Assembly: GCA_020073215.1 (NCBI GenBank)
Contig: JAIQFO010000022.1
Span: forward strand, 1 to 64,000
DNA: 64,000 bases
Direction: 5' to 3'
Source of the DNA: Terriglobia bacterium
Lineage (GTDB): Bacteria > Acidobacteriota > Terriglobia > Terriglobales > Acidobacteriaceae
The number at the start of each line of letters is the position of its first letter. Positions within the stretch are counted from its first letter, which is position 1. The notes beneath the pieces are model-generated. The model did no database searches and was not told where the DNA came from. It saw only the letters and a list, made by a program, of their open reading frames with translations. The position numbers were made by a program, and so were the translations under genes. This document shows positions 8,309 through 17,962 of this stretch, piece after piece.

Positions 8309-10063
8309 TTACTCGTCGTCGGCGGTCTCGACAATTGGACTTGGCCGCCGGATCATATCGTGCAGCGCCGCGCCGGCCGCGACCATCGGATAGACCGTGT
8401 CTTCCTGCTCCACCTTGAAATTGATCAGCACCGGCCCGTCGTGCCGGCGTGCCGCTTCCACGGCCGGCACGACCTCGGAGCGCTCCGAGACCGTCTTGCT
8501 CCGAATGCCATAAGCCTCGGCCAACCTGGCGAAATCCGGATTCAGCAGAGGCGTAGCGGCGTAGTTGCGGTCGTAGAAGAATTCCTGCCACTGCCGCACC
8601 ATGCCCAAATAGCCGTTGTTGATGATGGCGATGTGGATCTTGAGATTTTCCTGCACCAGGGTCGCCAGTTCGCACATGGTCATCTGGAATCCGCCATCGC
8701 CCACCACCACCCAGACTTCAGCCTCGGGGCAAGCGACTTTGGCGCCGATGGCGGCGGGCAGGGCAAATCCCATCGTGCCCAGTCCTCCGGACGTAATCAG
8801 CGAGCGGGGGCGCTCGTGCTTGTAATACTGGGCTTCCCACATCTGATGCTGCCCCACGTCGGTGACGACGATGGCGTTGCCGTCGCGCGTCTCATGCCAC
8901 AGATCGTTGATCACGTGCGCCGCATAGAGATGGCCGCTGTCGGGCAGGTTCTGGATGTCGCGGACGGCGGAATCGCCCTTCAGTTTGTCGATCGAATCGA
9001 GCCAGTCACTGCGATCAATGGATTCGACGTGCGGCAACAACTCCAACAAGACTTCCCTCAGATCGCCGACGAGCGGAACATCAACCTTGACGTTCTTGTT
9101 AATCTCCGCGGGATCGATCTCGATGTGAATCTTCTTGGCATTGGGCGCGTAATTTTTCAGGTTGCCGGTCACACGGTCGTCGAAGCGCATGCCGAAGGCC
9201 AGCAGCAGGTCCGCTTCTTGAATGGTATGGTTCACCCAGGCTTCCCCGTGCATGCCCATCATGCCCAGGTTGAGCGGGTGCGACGCCGGAAACGCGCCCA
9301 GACCGAGGAGTGTAAGCGCAACTGGAATACCGGCGCGCTCGGCAAAATCGCGCACCTCGCGCATGGCCCCGGAAACGATGATGCCGTGCCCCGCGAGGAT
9401 CACGGGCCGCTTCGAATTGTGGATCAACTCCAGCGCCCGCTTGTACTCCGCGGGAGCAGGCGATAGGTCGGGCCGGTAGCCCGGCAGTTGCGGCTTGGCC
9501 GCTTCCCAATCAAACTCGCACGTGCCCTGCTGCGCATCCTTGGTGATATCGACCAGCACCGGACCGGGGCGTCCGGACCGCGCCACGTAGAAAGCTTCCC
9601 GAACGGTGCGCGCCACTTCGCTCGCATGGGTTACCAGGTAGTTGTGTTTGGTGATCGGAAGGGTCACGCCCGTAATGTCGGTTTCCTGAAACGCGTCTGA
9701 CCCGATCAATTTGCTGCCGACCTGGCCGGTGATACAGACGATGGGCGAGGAATCGAGCATGGCCGTGGCGATTCCCGTGACCATGTTGGTGGCGCCCGGC
9801 CCCGAGGTTGCGACCGCAACGCCCACCTGCCCGCTCGCGCGCGCATAGCCGTCGGCCATGTGGGTTGCGCCTTGTTCGTGGCGGACCAGCACATGATGGA
9901 TATTGCTGTGCTTCAAGGCGTCATAGGCCGGCAGAATGGCGCCGCCGGGATAGCCAAAGACGTGCTTCACGCCCTCACGCTCCAGGCATTCCCAAAGAAT
10001 GCCGGCCCCGGTCATGGTCGTCTTGTTTTTGTTCATGGCTGGCGTGTCTTTCTGATCCGTCAT
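8309..10063 (-). CDS. ilvB: Acetolactate synthase large (catalytic) subunit
   Basis: The 584-residue thiamine-diphosphate enzyme condenses two pyruvates to acetolactate (or pyruvate and 2-oxobutyrate) in the first shared step of Val/Leu/Ile synthesis. The N-terminal TPP-binding domain has GYPGGAILP and the catalytic Glu in RHEQGATHMADGYAR. A central FAD/DHS-like domain follows. The C-terminal domain has the GDGGFQM...NN metal-diphosphate motif. The ATG at 10063 has GGAGG 6 nt upstream. It is followed by ilvN. Upstream lie a strong terminator hairpin and a small open frame that together look like an attenuator. Confidence 0.97.
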   Translation of the reverse strand: MTDQKDTPAMNKNKTTMTGAGILWECLEREGVKHVFGYPGGAILPAYDALKHSNIHHVLVRHEQGATHMADGYARASGQVGVAVATSGPGATNMVTGIATAMLDSSPIVCITGQVGSKLIGSDAFQETDITGVTLPITKHNYLVTHASEVARTVREAFYVARSGRPGPVLVDITKDAQQGTCEFDWEAAKPQLPGYRPDLSPAPAEYKRALELIHNSKRPVILAGHGIIVSGAMREVRDFAERAGIPVALTLLGLGAFPASHPLNLGMMGMHGEAWVNHTIQEADLLLAFGMRFDDRVTGNLKNYAPNAKKIHIEIDPAEINKNVKVDVPLVGDLREVLLELLPHVESIDRSDWLDSIDKLKGDSAVRDIQNLPDSGHLYAAHVINDLWHETRDGNAIVVTDVGQHQMWEAQYYKHERPRSLITSGGLGTMGFALPAAIGAKVACPEAEVWVVVGDGGFQMTMCELATLVQENLKIHIAIINNGYLGMVRQWQEFFYDRNYAATPLLNPDFARLAEAYGIRSKTVSERSEVVPAVEAARRHDGPVLINFKVEQEDTVYPMVAAGAALHDMIRRPSPIVETADDE

Positions 10064-10086
10064 GAAACCTCCGTACGCCCTTTCTC

Positions 10087-10129
10087 AAAAAAAACAAAGC
10101 CCACCGTGCCAGCGACTCTGGCGGGTGGG
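10087..10129 (-). terminator. Attenuator terminator in the ilvB leader
   Basis: On the minus strand CCCACC-C-GCCAG pairs with CTGGC-AC-GGTGGG around a 5-nt loop (AGTCG), followed by CTTTG and eight Ts. The T-tract ends 23 nt before the ilvB start, so the hairpin must be read through for ilvB to be expressed. A terminator placed between promoter and start codon is the mark of attenuation. No T-box sequence (AGGGTGG-type motif) is present. Confidence 0.75.
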
Positions 10130-10162
10130 ATTGAGAGCACTTGCGATTTCAAATTTCTCAGC

Positions 10163-10225
10163 TCACTCTTCCTCCCGCGCCGAGACCAACGGACACAGTC
10201 GTACCCCCGGAGTTTTAGAACTCAT
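10163..10225 (-). CDS. Putative ilvBN leader peptide
   Basis: A 20-codon open frame (MSSKTPGVRLCPLVSAREEE) starts 97 nt before the ilvB attenuator. GGAG lies 10 nt upstream of its ATG. Four of eight consecutive codons around its middle are Val or Leu (GTA, CTG, TTG, GTC), the amino acids made by the pathway. The next bases (GGCGCGGGAGG at 10182-10172) can partly pair with the 5' arm of the terminator, as an antiterminator would. This is suggestive rather than proven; the Val/Leu run is not dense. Confidence 0.45.
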   Translation of the reverse strand: MSSKTPGVRLCPLVSAREEE

Positions 10226-10361
10226 TTGGCAGAGACTCCATGCCTTCTTCACAGTCACACCCAAGAATTGCAGTGATATTACCAAGCCGACCGGTCGGTT
10301 GCAAGCGGAAAGTCCGGAGTTCGACACCTCCGCCTACCCCGTCCCCACACCAGCCTGTTGC

Positions 10362-13300
10362 CTACAGCCCCGGCCCCTCCGGGTAGGTCGGCAAATCTGG
10401 AGGGCGTGCCGGCAGTTTCTTCGGATTGGCTTTAATCTCCTGCATCAGCATGTCGATCGCTTTTTCCAGTTGCGGATCTTGCCCCTTCAACACCAGGTCG
10501 GGAGGGTTATCGACCACCACGTCCGGCTGCACGCCGCGGTTCTCGATCAGCCATTTGCCGTCGAGCGAAGACAGCGAAAATTCCGGCCGCGTGATGTAGC
10601 CGCCATCCATCAGCGGAATATTGCCGCGGATGCCGCGCACTCCGCCCCAGGTCCGCTCGCCGATGAGCGGCCCGAGCTTGTACTGCTTGAAGAAGTAGCT
10701 GAAAAAATCTCCATCGGAAGCGGCGTAGTGATTGGTCACGCACGCCATATATCCGTAGAAGACATTTTGCGGAATCGTGCCCGATTCAAAGTTGCGGGCC
10801 GGCTGCATGGCAGCCAGCACGCGCCGCAGGCGCTCAAAGATAAGCTGGTCGACAAATCCGCCGCCGTTATAGCGGACGTCGAAAATAATCCCTTGCTTGC
10901 GAATCTGCGGGAAGTACTGCTTAACGAATTCGTTGAGTCCGGCGTCGCCCATATCGGGCAGATAGACATAGCCGATGCGCCCGCCGCTGGCCACGTCCAC
11001 TTTCTTGCGGTTGGTCTCGACCATGTTCAACTCGCGCAAGCTGTACTCGTCGCCAATCGGCTTCACCACCACTTTGCGCGCGCCCTCCGCCGTGGGCTTC
11101 GCATTGACGGTGAGCGTGACCACCTCATTGGCCGTGTTCACCAGCAATTCGTCAGGAGTCTCGGGAGCCCGCAGTGCCCGCCCATTGATAGCAACCAGGT
11201 ACTCGCCTTCCTTGACATTGACGCCCGGCTCGGTCAAGGGAGACCGCACCTGCGCATTCCAGTTCTCGCCGGAAAAGATTTTCTTGAACCGGTACATGCC
11301 GCTGGCTGCGTCCACTTCATAATCTGCGCCCAGCAACCCGACGTTCACCGGATGTAAGTCCGGCATATCGCCGCCACCGACATAGGTGTGCGAATTCGAT
11401 AATTCGCCGATCATCTCGCCCATGATGTAAGTCAGCGAATAACGATCGGCCACGTGGGGAAGTAACTGCGCGTATTGGTCTTTGGTCCTCTGCCAATCCA
11501 CGCCATTCATCGACGCCTCAAAGAAGTAATCGCGCTCCTGCCGCCAGACCTCGTTGAAGATTTCTTTCCATTCCTGCGGCGGATCGACCTCAACTGTCAT
11601 CCCATCGAGTTTGAGCGCGCCCTCTCCAGCCTTGTGTGGAGCGTCCGGCAACTTTCCCGCGGGCGCAGCCTCTCCTGCCCCGTGGGGCGTTTCCGGGAGC
11701 TTGGCATCGATGATTCCGGCCTGGCCGCCCTGGCCACCCTCGCCCTCGACCCGGTACAACAGCTTCGTGCCGTCATGGGAGAGCGCGAAGCGATCGGCGC
11801 CGTCAAGCAGCAACTTGTCTTTGTGTTCCTTCAAATCGTAGCCATGGATCGCTTTGTTTTCTCCGGGTAGAGGTCCCGACAACCCCTGAATGGGCGAGGT
11901 CGAGTAATAGATCGCATCCTTGGAAGCGTCCAGACCGCGAATGATCGCGGGGGGAACGGCCAGCGCCACGATCCGGTTCTGGATGCCGTCCAGATCGATC
12001 TTAAAGACCTTGGGAGGCTCCTTGGTCGCGGTCTCTGCCGCTTTCTCTTCCGGCGCGGGCTTCTCTTCTTTCTTGCCGGGCTTCGGGTTCTTCTTGTTGG
12101 ACTGCGGTACTGGAGCGGCTGCCGCCGGCTCTTCGCTCTTCACCTTCACCTCGTCGCTCAAAGCAGGAAAGGGCGAAGGTTCGTCCGCCGTTAAGGTCAC
12201 CACATAAACCCGAGTTGTCTTCGGATTCGCAAACTCGAAGTCGATGTTGCCGAGCACTTCGTTGTAATCCCGGTCGGAAAGGAAGTATAAGTAGCGCTTG
12301 TCCGGATCGAACACCGCCGCATAACTATTAGTCAGCGTCGAAGTCACAGCCGTGATCTTACGGTCGGCTAACCCATACAGATACACCACCGAATAGCCGG
12401 AGTCCAGGTTCTTGTCGTAGGCCAGCCACTTGCTGTCGGGCGACCAGCTGTAATTCGTGATCTCGGCAAACTTCGCGCGATCCACTTCGACCGGTTTCTT
12501 TTCCGTGATATCGACATACCAGAGCTTTAAGTCCTTGTCAGCCCAAGCGATCTTCGAGCTGTCCGGCGACCAAGCCGGCTGGAACATGAAGCCTTTGTGC
12601 CCGCTGGTGATCTGCTGTTCGGCACTCAGTCCGTCTTGCGCCGTGATGTAAATCTCATCTTCACCCGTGCGGTCGGAAATGTAGGCGATCCATTGCCCAT
12701 TCGGCGACCAGGTCACTTTTTGCTCGCGCACACCCGGAGAATGCGTCAGATTGCGGATGCTCCCGTCCTTGGCCGGAACCGTGAACACTTCTCCGCGCGC
12801 TGCGAACACAGCCCGCTTGCCGTCCGGGGAAATGTCGAAGTCGGTGATGTGCCGGCTCGCGTTCACCCAGTGCTTCATGGAGTGGTCGCGCTCGCCGTTC
12901 ACGTAGATGGTCAACTTCTTCGCATGCCGCGTTTGCAGGTCAAACGTATAAAGGTAGCCGCCATTCTCAAAAATGATGGCATCCGGCCCCAGACTCGGCC
13001 ACATCAGGTCAAATTCATCGAACTTAGTAAGTTGCTCGACCTGCTTGCTGCCGGTGTCGTAGCTATAAAGATTAAAACGGTGCGCCGACCCACGGTCGGA
13101 AGTGAAATAGATCGTGTTTCCACGCCACATCGGAAAAGTATCGGTGTAATCCGTGTGTGGGATCACGGCGTCCACGACATTGTTCTTGATGTCGTAGATG
13201 GTGATGTCCTGGGCCAAGCCGCCGGTATAGCGCTTCCACTGCCGGAAATTGCGGAAGATCCGGTTGTAAGCGATCTTTGTGCCGTCGGCCGAGAACGAGA

Positions 13301-13826
13301 GCAGTCCGCCCTCATCCATGGGCATGGGCCGCGCCAGTCCGCCGTCGATATTCACCATAAATGGCCGTTTGATCCAGCCGTTCGAAGCGTCGCTGCGAGA
13401 AAGAAAGACGATGCTCTTGCCGTCCGGCGTCCATCCGATCACCTGGTTGAGCACGCCCATGCGGTCGCTGAGCGGATGTGCCGATCCCTGGTAGAAGGTC
13501 AACTGCTTCGGCTGCCCGCCGTCCGACGGCATCACATACACGTTAAAGTTGCCATCGTACTGGCCGGTAAACGCCAGCCACTTTCCATCCGGCGAGAACT
13601 TTGGAAACAGTTCGCGCCCGGGATGTGAAGTAATACGCCGGGCGGTGCCTCCCGAGCTTGACGCGAGCCAGAGGTCGCCCCCGTACATGAATGCGATTTT
13701 GTCTTTATAGATATCGGGAAAACGGAGCAAGCGGCCTTCTTGCGATTCTTGCGCTGCGGTAAGGCAGGCGCAGCCGATGACACAGCCGACGACCATGAAT
13801 GCGAAAAAGCTTCGGATAAAAGTCAT
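10362..13826 (-). CDS. Tricorn-type S41 protease with TolB-like propeller and PDZ domain
   Basis: The 1154-residue protein begins with a signal peptide (1-25). A long beta-propeller region has many TolB/WD40-like blades (repeated SPDGK, SPDSK). A Lys/Pro/Glu-rich linker, a PDZ domain and a C-terminal S41 peptidase domain follow. The tricorn active-site set is visible: His in SHTYVGGGD, Ser-Asp in ASDGDFF, and Glu in IENRGV. It probably degrades oligopeptides in the periplasm. The linker holds two degenerate copies of a KLPxxPHxAGE motif, a local duplication. The gene is 111 nt downstream of the kinase-TPR gene, on the same strand. Confidence 0.92.
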   Translation of the reverse strand: MTFIRSFFAFMVVGCVIGCACLTAAQESQEGRLLRFPDIYKDKIAFMYGGDLWLASSSGGTARRITSHPGRELFPKFSPDGKWLAFTGQYDGNFNVYVMPSDGGQPKQLTFYQGSAHPLSDRMGVLNQVIGWTPDGKSIVFLSRSDASNGWIKRPFMVNIDGGLARPMPMDEGGLLSFSADGTKIAYNRIFRNFRQWKRYTGGLAQDITIYDIKNNVVDAVIPHTDYTDTFPMWRGNTIYFTSDRGSAHRFNLYSYDTGSKQVEQLTKFDEFDLMWPSLGPDAIIFENGGYLYTFDLQTRHAKKLTIYVNGERDHSMKHWVNASRHITDFDISPDGKRAVFAARGEVFTVPAKDGSIRNLTHSPGVREQKVTWSPNGQWIAYISDRTGEDEIYITAQDGLSAEQQITSGHKGFMFQPAWSPDSSKIAWADKDLKLWYVDITEKKPVEVDRAKFAEITNYSWSPDSKWLAYDKNLDSGYSVVYLYGLADRKITAVTSTLTNSYAAVFDPDKRYLYFLSDRDYNEVLGNIDFEFANPKTTRVYVVTLTADEPSPFPALSDEVKVKSEEPAAAAPVPQSNKKNPKPGKKEEKPAPEEKAAETATKEPPKVFKIDLDGIQNRIVALAVPPAIIRGLDASKDAIYYSTSPIQGLSGPLPGENKAIHGYDLKEHKDKLLLDGADRFALSHDGTKLLYRVEGEGGQGGQAGIIDAKLPETPHGAGEAAPAGKLPDAPHKAGEGALKLDGMTVEVDPPQEWKEIFNEVWRQERDYFFEASMNGVDWQRTKDQYAQLLPHVADRYSLTYIMGEMIGELSNSHTYVGGGDMPDLHPVNVGLLGADYEVDAASGMYRFKKIFSGENWNAQVRSPLTEPGVNVKEGEYLVAINGRALRAPETPDELLVNTANEVVTLTVNAKPTAEGARKVVVKPIGDEYSLRELNMVETNRKKVDVASGGRIGYVYLPDMGDAGLNEFVKQYFPQIRKQGIIFDVRYNGGGFVDQLIFERLRRVLAAMQPARNFESGTIPQNVFYGYMACVTNHYAASDGDFFSYFFKQYKLGPLIGERTWGGVRGIRGNIPLMDGGYITRPEFSLSSLDGKWLIENRGVQPDVVVDNPPDLVLKGQDPQLEKAIDMLMQEIKANPKKLPARPPDLPTYPEGPGL

Positions 13827-13937
13827 GAGCGATCCTTGTTAGGAGATGGTTTTGCGGAAGCTATTAGCGAAGGAAAATCATTCCGACAAGCGGGATTGTA
13901 ACAGCTTGGCCGCCGCGGCTTCGACACTAATTCTGTT

Positions 13938-16349
13938 TCACGGGCTGGGTGTGTTGTCGGCATTGCGCACCGCATCCTGGCATTTGCCCGCCGAGGTCAA
14001 CACTTTGTCAAAGGCTGTTTCTGTGCGAAGTTTTGCGAGGAGCGGATCGGAGAGCAGATTCGAGTAGGCGCAATAATTCTGCTCGACCGCGCTCTGCAGA
14101 AGATGGAGCGCGGCTTGTTTCTTGCCGCAGTAAGCGAACAGGGCTCCCTGGTAGTACCAGGTCTCGGGGTCGGGTTCGGCCGGCAGACTGGTTTCCGCTT
14201 CCTGCGCCATCCGATCCAAATCGGCGGCGGGGCGCAACTGCAAACAAGATTCGAGCAGATCGCGGTGGTAGCGCGGCGCGCTCGGCATGAGTTTCACCGC
14301 CTCGCGGGCTTCGGAAGCCTTCCCTTCCCGCAGAAGGAGTGAGGGCAGGATGTAGGCCGCCCACTCCGAACCGGCGTCCAGACGGATAAAATCGGCGGCG
14401 CGGTCCGTCTTACCCAGTTCCATGAACGCCCAGGCGCAAGAGCGAAAGGAATAGTTGCCGGGATCGAGTGCGAGGGCAATGTTGCACTCATCCGCAGATT
14501 TCTCCAGCATTCCGGCATAACGATAGACATAGCCCAGCGCAAAATGGGCCTCCGCGCTCTCCGGACGCCGCTTGACCAGCGCCTGCGCCGCCTGATACGC
14601 CTTGCCGAGTTCGCCTCGCTCGACTCGGTTGGCGATCAACTGCCGGGCGGCCGTGACCCGGTTCGGATCGAGTTGCAGGGCGCGTTCGCAGGCCTGGTTG
14701 GAGCGCTGGAACATCGGTTCGCCACCATCGGAATAGTCCGCGTCAAAGTAGCAGCGCAGTCCGAGTTGTTCCCAGGCCGGCGCATAGGTCGGGTCCACGC
14801 CGACCACATGCTCCAGCACTGCGATGGCATCTTTGTTCGGCCCGGAATCGTGCGGCAGCGCCAGGCTGTGCAGGTAGAGATCGTAGGCCTCCGCGTTTTT
14901 CGGGTGCGTACCGGTATCAAGAAAATCGCCGGCGGCGCCCAGCGCCGGCAGCAACCCCTGGCGTATCTGGGCAGCCATCTGCGCTTGCAGGGCGATCAAG
15001 TCGTTCGCGGGCGCGGTCACATTCGACTGCCAGACCAGCCGGTTCCCTACCACCTGGATCGCCTCCAGCGTGATCAGAACGCGGTCGCCCTGCTTCAGAA
15101 AGTGTCCCGTAATGACGTTGGCGACGTGTACTTCCCGGCCCGCGCGCTGCGGGTCGACGTCGACGCCGACAAATTTTCGCGTGATCGAAGAGGGACGAAC
15201 GTCGAGCGTCCGGGTGTAGGTGAGGGTGTTGGCGATTTCATCGGCCAGCGCGAAGCGGAGAAACTCCACGCTGATGTCGCCATTCATGTTCTGCAACGGC
15301 AGCACGGCAATGGTGTTCTTGGGCGCGCCACCGCCCGCCTGTCGCAGTTTGAACCACCATGCGCCCACCGCGACCAAAACCGTGAGCAGCAGCGCGCTGA
15401 TTCCGAGCAGAAGATAGGTTGAAAATTTACTCGAGGACTGAAACGTGGTCGTGGCCAGACGGTACGGTAACCCTGGCCGCCGCGCCCCGGTCCTGGTCAA
15501 CCCCGATTCGGTTTCCTTGCGCAACGACTGCAGATCGCCTTTCAGCGCCAGCGCGTTCTGGTAGCGATGCCCCCGGTCCTTTTCCATGGCCCGGCCGAGG
15601 ATGCCTTCGAGATCGGGGGGGAGTTTGGGGTTGAGTTGAAGAGGTGAGACCGGCTTCTGGTTCAGCACCGCGTCCAGGGTGGTGATTACGTTGCCGGTGG
15701 CAAAAGGCTTCTTGCCAGTCGCCATTTCGTACAGCACGACTCCCAGCGAGAACAAATCGCTGCGCGGATCCAGTTCTTCGCCGCGCGCCTGTTCCGGAGA
15801 CATATAAACCGCGGTTCCCGGAATCACGCCCATGGCCGTCAGCGAGTCTTCCATGGCGGCATCGCTGGTTGCCGAGTCGTGCGCCGACTTGGCCAATCCG
15901 AAATCGAGGATTTTGGTCTGACCGGTCTGCCCCACAAAAATATTGGCGGGCTTGATGTCGCGATGAATGATCCCCTTGGCGTGCGAAGCGGCCAAAGCAT
16001 CCGCCACCTGGATGCCAATGTCGAGGATCTCGTCGACCTCCATCGGCTTCTCCCGTATCCGCTCCTTCAGGCTGACACCGTCCAACTTCTCCATGACGAT
16101 GAAGGGATGTCCGTCGTTGTCGTCAATGTCGTGGATGGTGCAGATGCCGGGATGGTTCAACTGGGAAGCGGCGCGGGCCTCACGCACGAAGCGGTCGAGC
16201 GACTTGCGGTCGTGCACCATCTCGACCGGAATGAACTTGAGGGCGACGTGGCGGGCCAGGCGCGTGTCTTCGGCCTCATAGACCACCCCCATGCCACCAC
16301 CACCGAGCTTTCCCACGATGTGGTAGTGGGAGACCGTTTGGCCGATCAT
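13938..16349 (-). CDS. Membrane-anchored Ser/Thr protein kinase with TPR-containing extracellular part
   Basis: The 803-residue protein has a Hanks-type kinase domain (about 9-270) with the glycine loop [12 protein letters not shown]-binding K38, HRD with D131 and DFG with D149, so it should be active. One transmembrane helix lies at 311-333. The outside part first has a segment (AVLPLQNM...) like the domain that precedes TPRs in many Acidobacteriota kinases. Tetratricopeptide repeats follow (about 480-780, recurring A/G/Y/F/A/P pattern). The substrate is unknown. It lies upstream of the tricorn-type protease and may share its transcript. Confidence 0.93.
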   Translation of the reverse strand: MIGQTVSHYHIVGKLGGGGMGVVYEAEDTRLARHVALKFIPVEMVHDRKSLDRFVREARAASQLNHPGICTIHDIDDNDGHPFIVMEKLDGVSLKERIREKPMEVDEILDIGIQVADALAASHAKGIIHRDIKPANIFVGQTGQTKILDFGLAKSAHDSATSDAAMEDSLTAMGVIPGTAVYMSPEQARGEELDPRSDLFSLGVVLYEMATGKKPFATGNVITTLDAVLNQKPVSPLQLNPKLPPDLEGILGRAMEKDRGHRYQNALALKGDLQSLRKETESGLTRTGARRPGLPYRLATTTFQSSSKFSTYLLLGISALLLTVLVAVGAWWFKLRQAGGGAPKNTIAVLPLQNMNGDISVEFLRFALADEIANTLTYTRTLDVRPSSITRKFVGVDVDPQRAGREVHVANVITGHFLKQGDRVLITLEAIQVVGNRLVWQSNVTAPANDLIALQAQMAAQIRQGLLPALGAAGDFLDTGTHPKNAEAYDLYLHSLALPHDSGPNKDAIAVLEHVVGVDPTYAPAWEQLGLRCYFDADYSDGGEPMFQRSNQACERALQLDPNRVTAARQLIANRVERGELGKAYQAAQALVKRRPESAEAHFALGYVYRYAGMLEKSADECNIALALDPGNYSFRSCAWAFMELGKTDRAADFIRLDAGSEWAAYILPSLLLREGKASEAREAVKLMPSAPRYHRDLLESCLQLRPAADLDRMAQEAETSLPAEPDPETWYYQGALFAYCGKKQAALHLLQSAVEQNYCAYSNLLSDPLLAKLRTETAFDKVLTSAGKCQDAVRNADNTPSP

Positions 16350-16513
16350 TGCTAGGGCCTCAGTGCCATCGGCGGTTATGGTAGGCCGCTGGCGAAGCCT
16401 GGGTCAACCTGCATGCCCAACCGGGCTGCAACCCCGAATGCCTGCGAGGGCAGCTAGTGCCGCCAAAGCTCAAAGCGAAGAGCGCAACAGGAAGAACTTT
16501 TCCATCTGTCATG

Positions 16514-16948
16514 TCACACACGAAGAATCATCACCTCAGTTGCCTTGATGAGGGCGGCCGCAGTCTGTCCCGGCTTCAGTTGCATTTCGCGCGCCGAAGT
16601 GGCCGTGATGATGGAAGTGATTTGCTGGCCGCCAATCGAAATCTTTACCTCCGCCATCAGGCCACTAATCCGCACCGAATCGACTCGCCCCACTAGTTGA
16701 TTACGTCCACTGACGCGCCGGATAACCAGCTTCCTCTCTTCCTCCGTTTTGCCTCGCGTCCTGAAAAGCAACCGGTCCACCTCTGTCTGTGGGATGCGAT
16801 GGTGCCCTCCGGCGGTCCTGATGCTGCGAATTCTTTTCTTGTAAATCCACTGCTTGATGGTGGGGAAGCTGATTCCCAACTCCAATGCCGCTTCGCGGAG
16901 CTTCAACAAGTCTGCCGCCTTCCGTCCGGCCTTGCCATTCGTCGTCAT
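16514..16948 (-). CDS. Small HTH-TOBE regulator, molybdate-type
   Basis: This 144-residue protein joins an excisionase/MerR-like helix-turn-helix (residues 15-62, ALELGISFPTIKQWIYKKRI then GGHHRIPQTEVDRLL) to one TOBE/Mop domain (about 78-144). The Mop signature SGRNQLVGRVDSV at 80-92 matches molybdate-binding modules. It should bind DNA and respond to molybdate or tungstate. ModE-type regulators have a different winged helix and usually two Mop units. It is divergent from an outer-membrane protein gene 174 nt away. No modABC genes or molybdoenzymes are in the window. The ligand is inferred from the family. Confidence 0.85.
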   Translation of the reverse strand: MTTNGKAGRKAADLLKLREAALELGISFPTIKQWIYKKRIRSIRTAGGHHRIPQTEVDRLLFRTRGKTEEERKLVIRRVSGRNQLVGRVDSVRISGLMAEVKISIGGQQITSIITATSAREMQLKPGQTAAALIKATEVMILRV

Positions 16949-17053
16949 CGGAACGAAATCGTACCTTCAACACAAAGACACGGTCAACAGCCCCGGGTTC
17001 TCCCCTAAGTATAAGGCCGGAATTTGTCGTGGACGGATAGAACTGTTCATTAT

Positions 17054-17081
17054 TTGACATGATAAACATATCTTCTATACA
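17054..17081 (+). promoter_or_regulatory. Sigma-70-like promoter for the outer-membrane protein gene
   Basis: A consensus -35 box TTGACA (17054-17059) and a -10 box TATACA (17076-17081) are separated by 16 nt in a locally AT-rich stretch. They lie about 40 nt upstream of the GTG start at 17123. The placement between the HTH-TOBE gene and its divergent neighbour would let that regulator act here. Confidence 0.6.
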
Positions 17082-17122
17082 CTTTCCGTTCTTTGACGTA
17101 AATCACCACAATTGGAGGCGAA

Positions 17123-17950
17123 GTGCGCAAGTGTGGCTTGGTTTCGCGGCTGATTGTTCTCTTTTTCTTATCGAACTTTTCCTTGGCCCAGGGTCAATAT
17201 TTCTCCGATTGGTTTGCCCGGGTAGACAGAAGCAAAGACGAACAACCGCACTGGATTACGCCCCTGGCGACCACAACCCCTCGCCTCGAAGAGGAATATC
17301 GCTACGACCAGCTCTGGCAACCAAATGCTAAAGGGGTTACCACTGACAACTATGGCGGTGGAAAGGGATTGGAATTGATTCCCTTCGAGAAGGTCGAAGT
17401 CATTCTTAATGTACCTCCATACATCGACCACAATAACCCCAAGGTCAGGAACGGTTGGGGAGATGTTGCGTTTCTGGTCAAGTACCGGTTGCGCTCCGGG
17501 AACGAGGAGCACGGCAACTACATCCTGACCGCCTTTCTGGGATGGAGCCTGCCCACCGGACAATTCTCCAATGGTGCCTTACATCCGGTGATTACGCCGA
17601 CCATCGCCTACGGTAAGGGTTTTGGCAACTTCGACCTGCAAGGCTCGCTCGGCGCCGGTCTTCCCACAGCGGATACGAGTTCGTTAGGACGGACCATCGC
17701 CTGGAACAATACTTTTCAATACCGCGTATTTCGCAAATTCTGGCCTGAGGTCGAGCTCAATTCAACGCTCTTTCAGGATGGAAAGAATGATGGCCAGAAG
17801 CAGAATTTTGTGACCCCGGGGCTGGTCTTGGGACGCTTCCGACTCGCGGGCAGAGTCGGCTTTACGGTGGGCGGTGGATACCAGATCGCCACCACTCAGT
17901 TTCACACTACGAATCACAACGCAATTCTGTCTATACGCTTTCCGTTCTGA
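17123..17950 (+). CDS. Outer-membrane beta-barrel protein of unknown function
   Basis: This 275-residue protein has an N-terminal signal peptide (about 1-25, ending near SLAQGQ). Alternating hydrophobic strands follow, and the C-terminal residue is Phe (SIRFPF), the usual outer-membrane assembly signal. The GTG start has GGAGG 5 nt upstream. It resembles small transporter-like barrels (the 'MetA-pathway of phenol degradation' type fold), but I cannot name a substrate. A good promoter precedes it, and the divergent HTH-TOBE regulator is the obvious candidate controller. Confidence 0.75.
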   Translation: MRKCGLVSRLIVLFFLSNFSLAQGQYFSDWFARVDRSKDEQPHWITPLATTTPRLEEEYRYDQLWQPNAKGVTTDNYGGGKGLELIPFEKVEVILNVPPYIDHNNPKVRNGWGDVAFLVKYRLRSGNEEHGNYILTAFLGWSLPTGQFSNGALHPVITPTIAYGKGFGNFDLQGSLGAGLPTADTSSLGRTIAWNNTFQYRVFRKFWPEVELNSTLFQDGKNDGQKQNFVTPGLVLGRFRLAGRVGFTVGGGYQIATTQFHTTNHNAILSIRFPF

Positions 17951-17962
17951 AATCCGAGGACC

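Noticed and set aside
8303-9466. 387-residue open frame on the plus strand opposite ilvB
   Set aside because: Pure antisense shadow of a highly conserved gene; His/Arg/Val-rich composition, no ribosome site, no domain.
10064-10361. T-box riboswitch before ilvB
   Set aside because: A terminator is present, but there is no T-box consensus and no specifier stem; peptide-based attenuation fits better.
10062-11357. 431-residue open frame opposite the tricorn-like protease
   Set aside because: Antisense shadow caused by GC-rich third positions; it also runs through the ilvB leader region.
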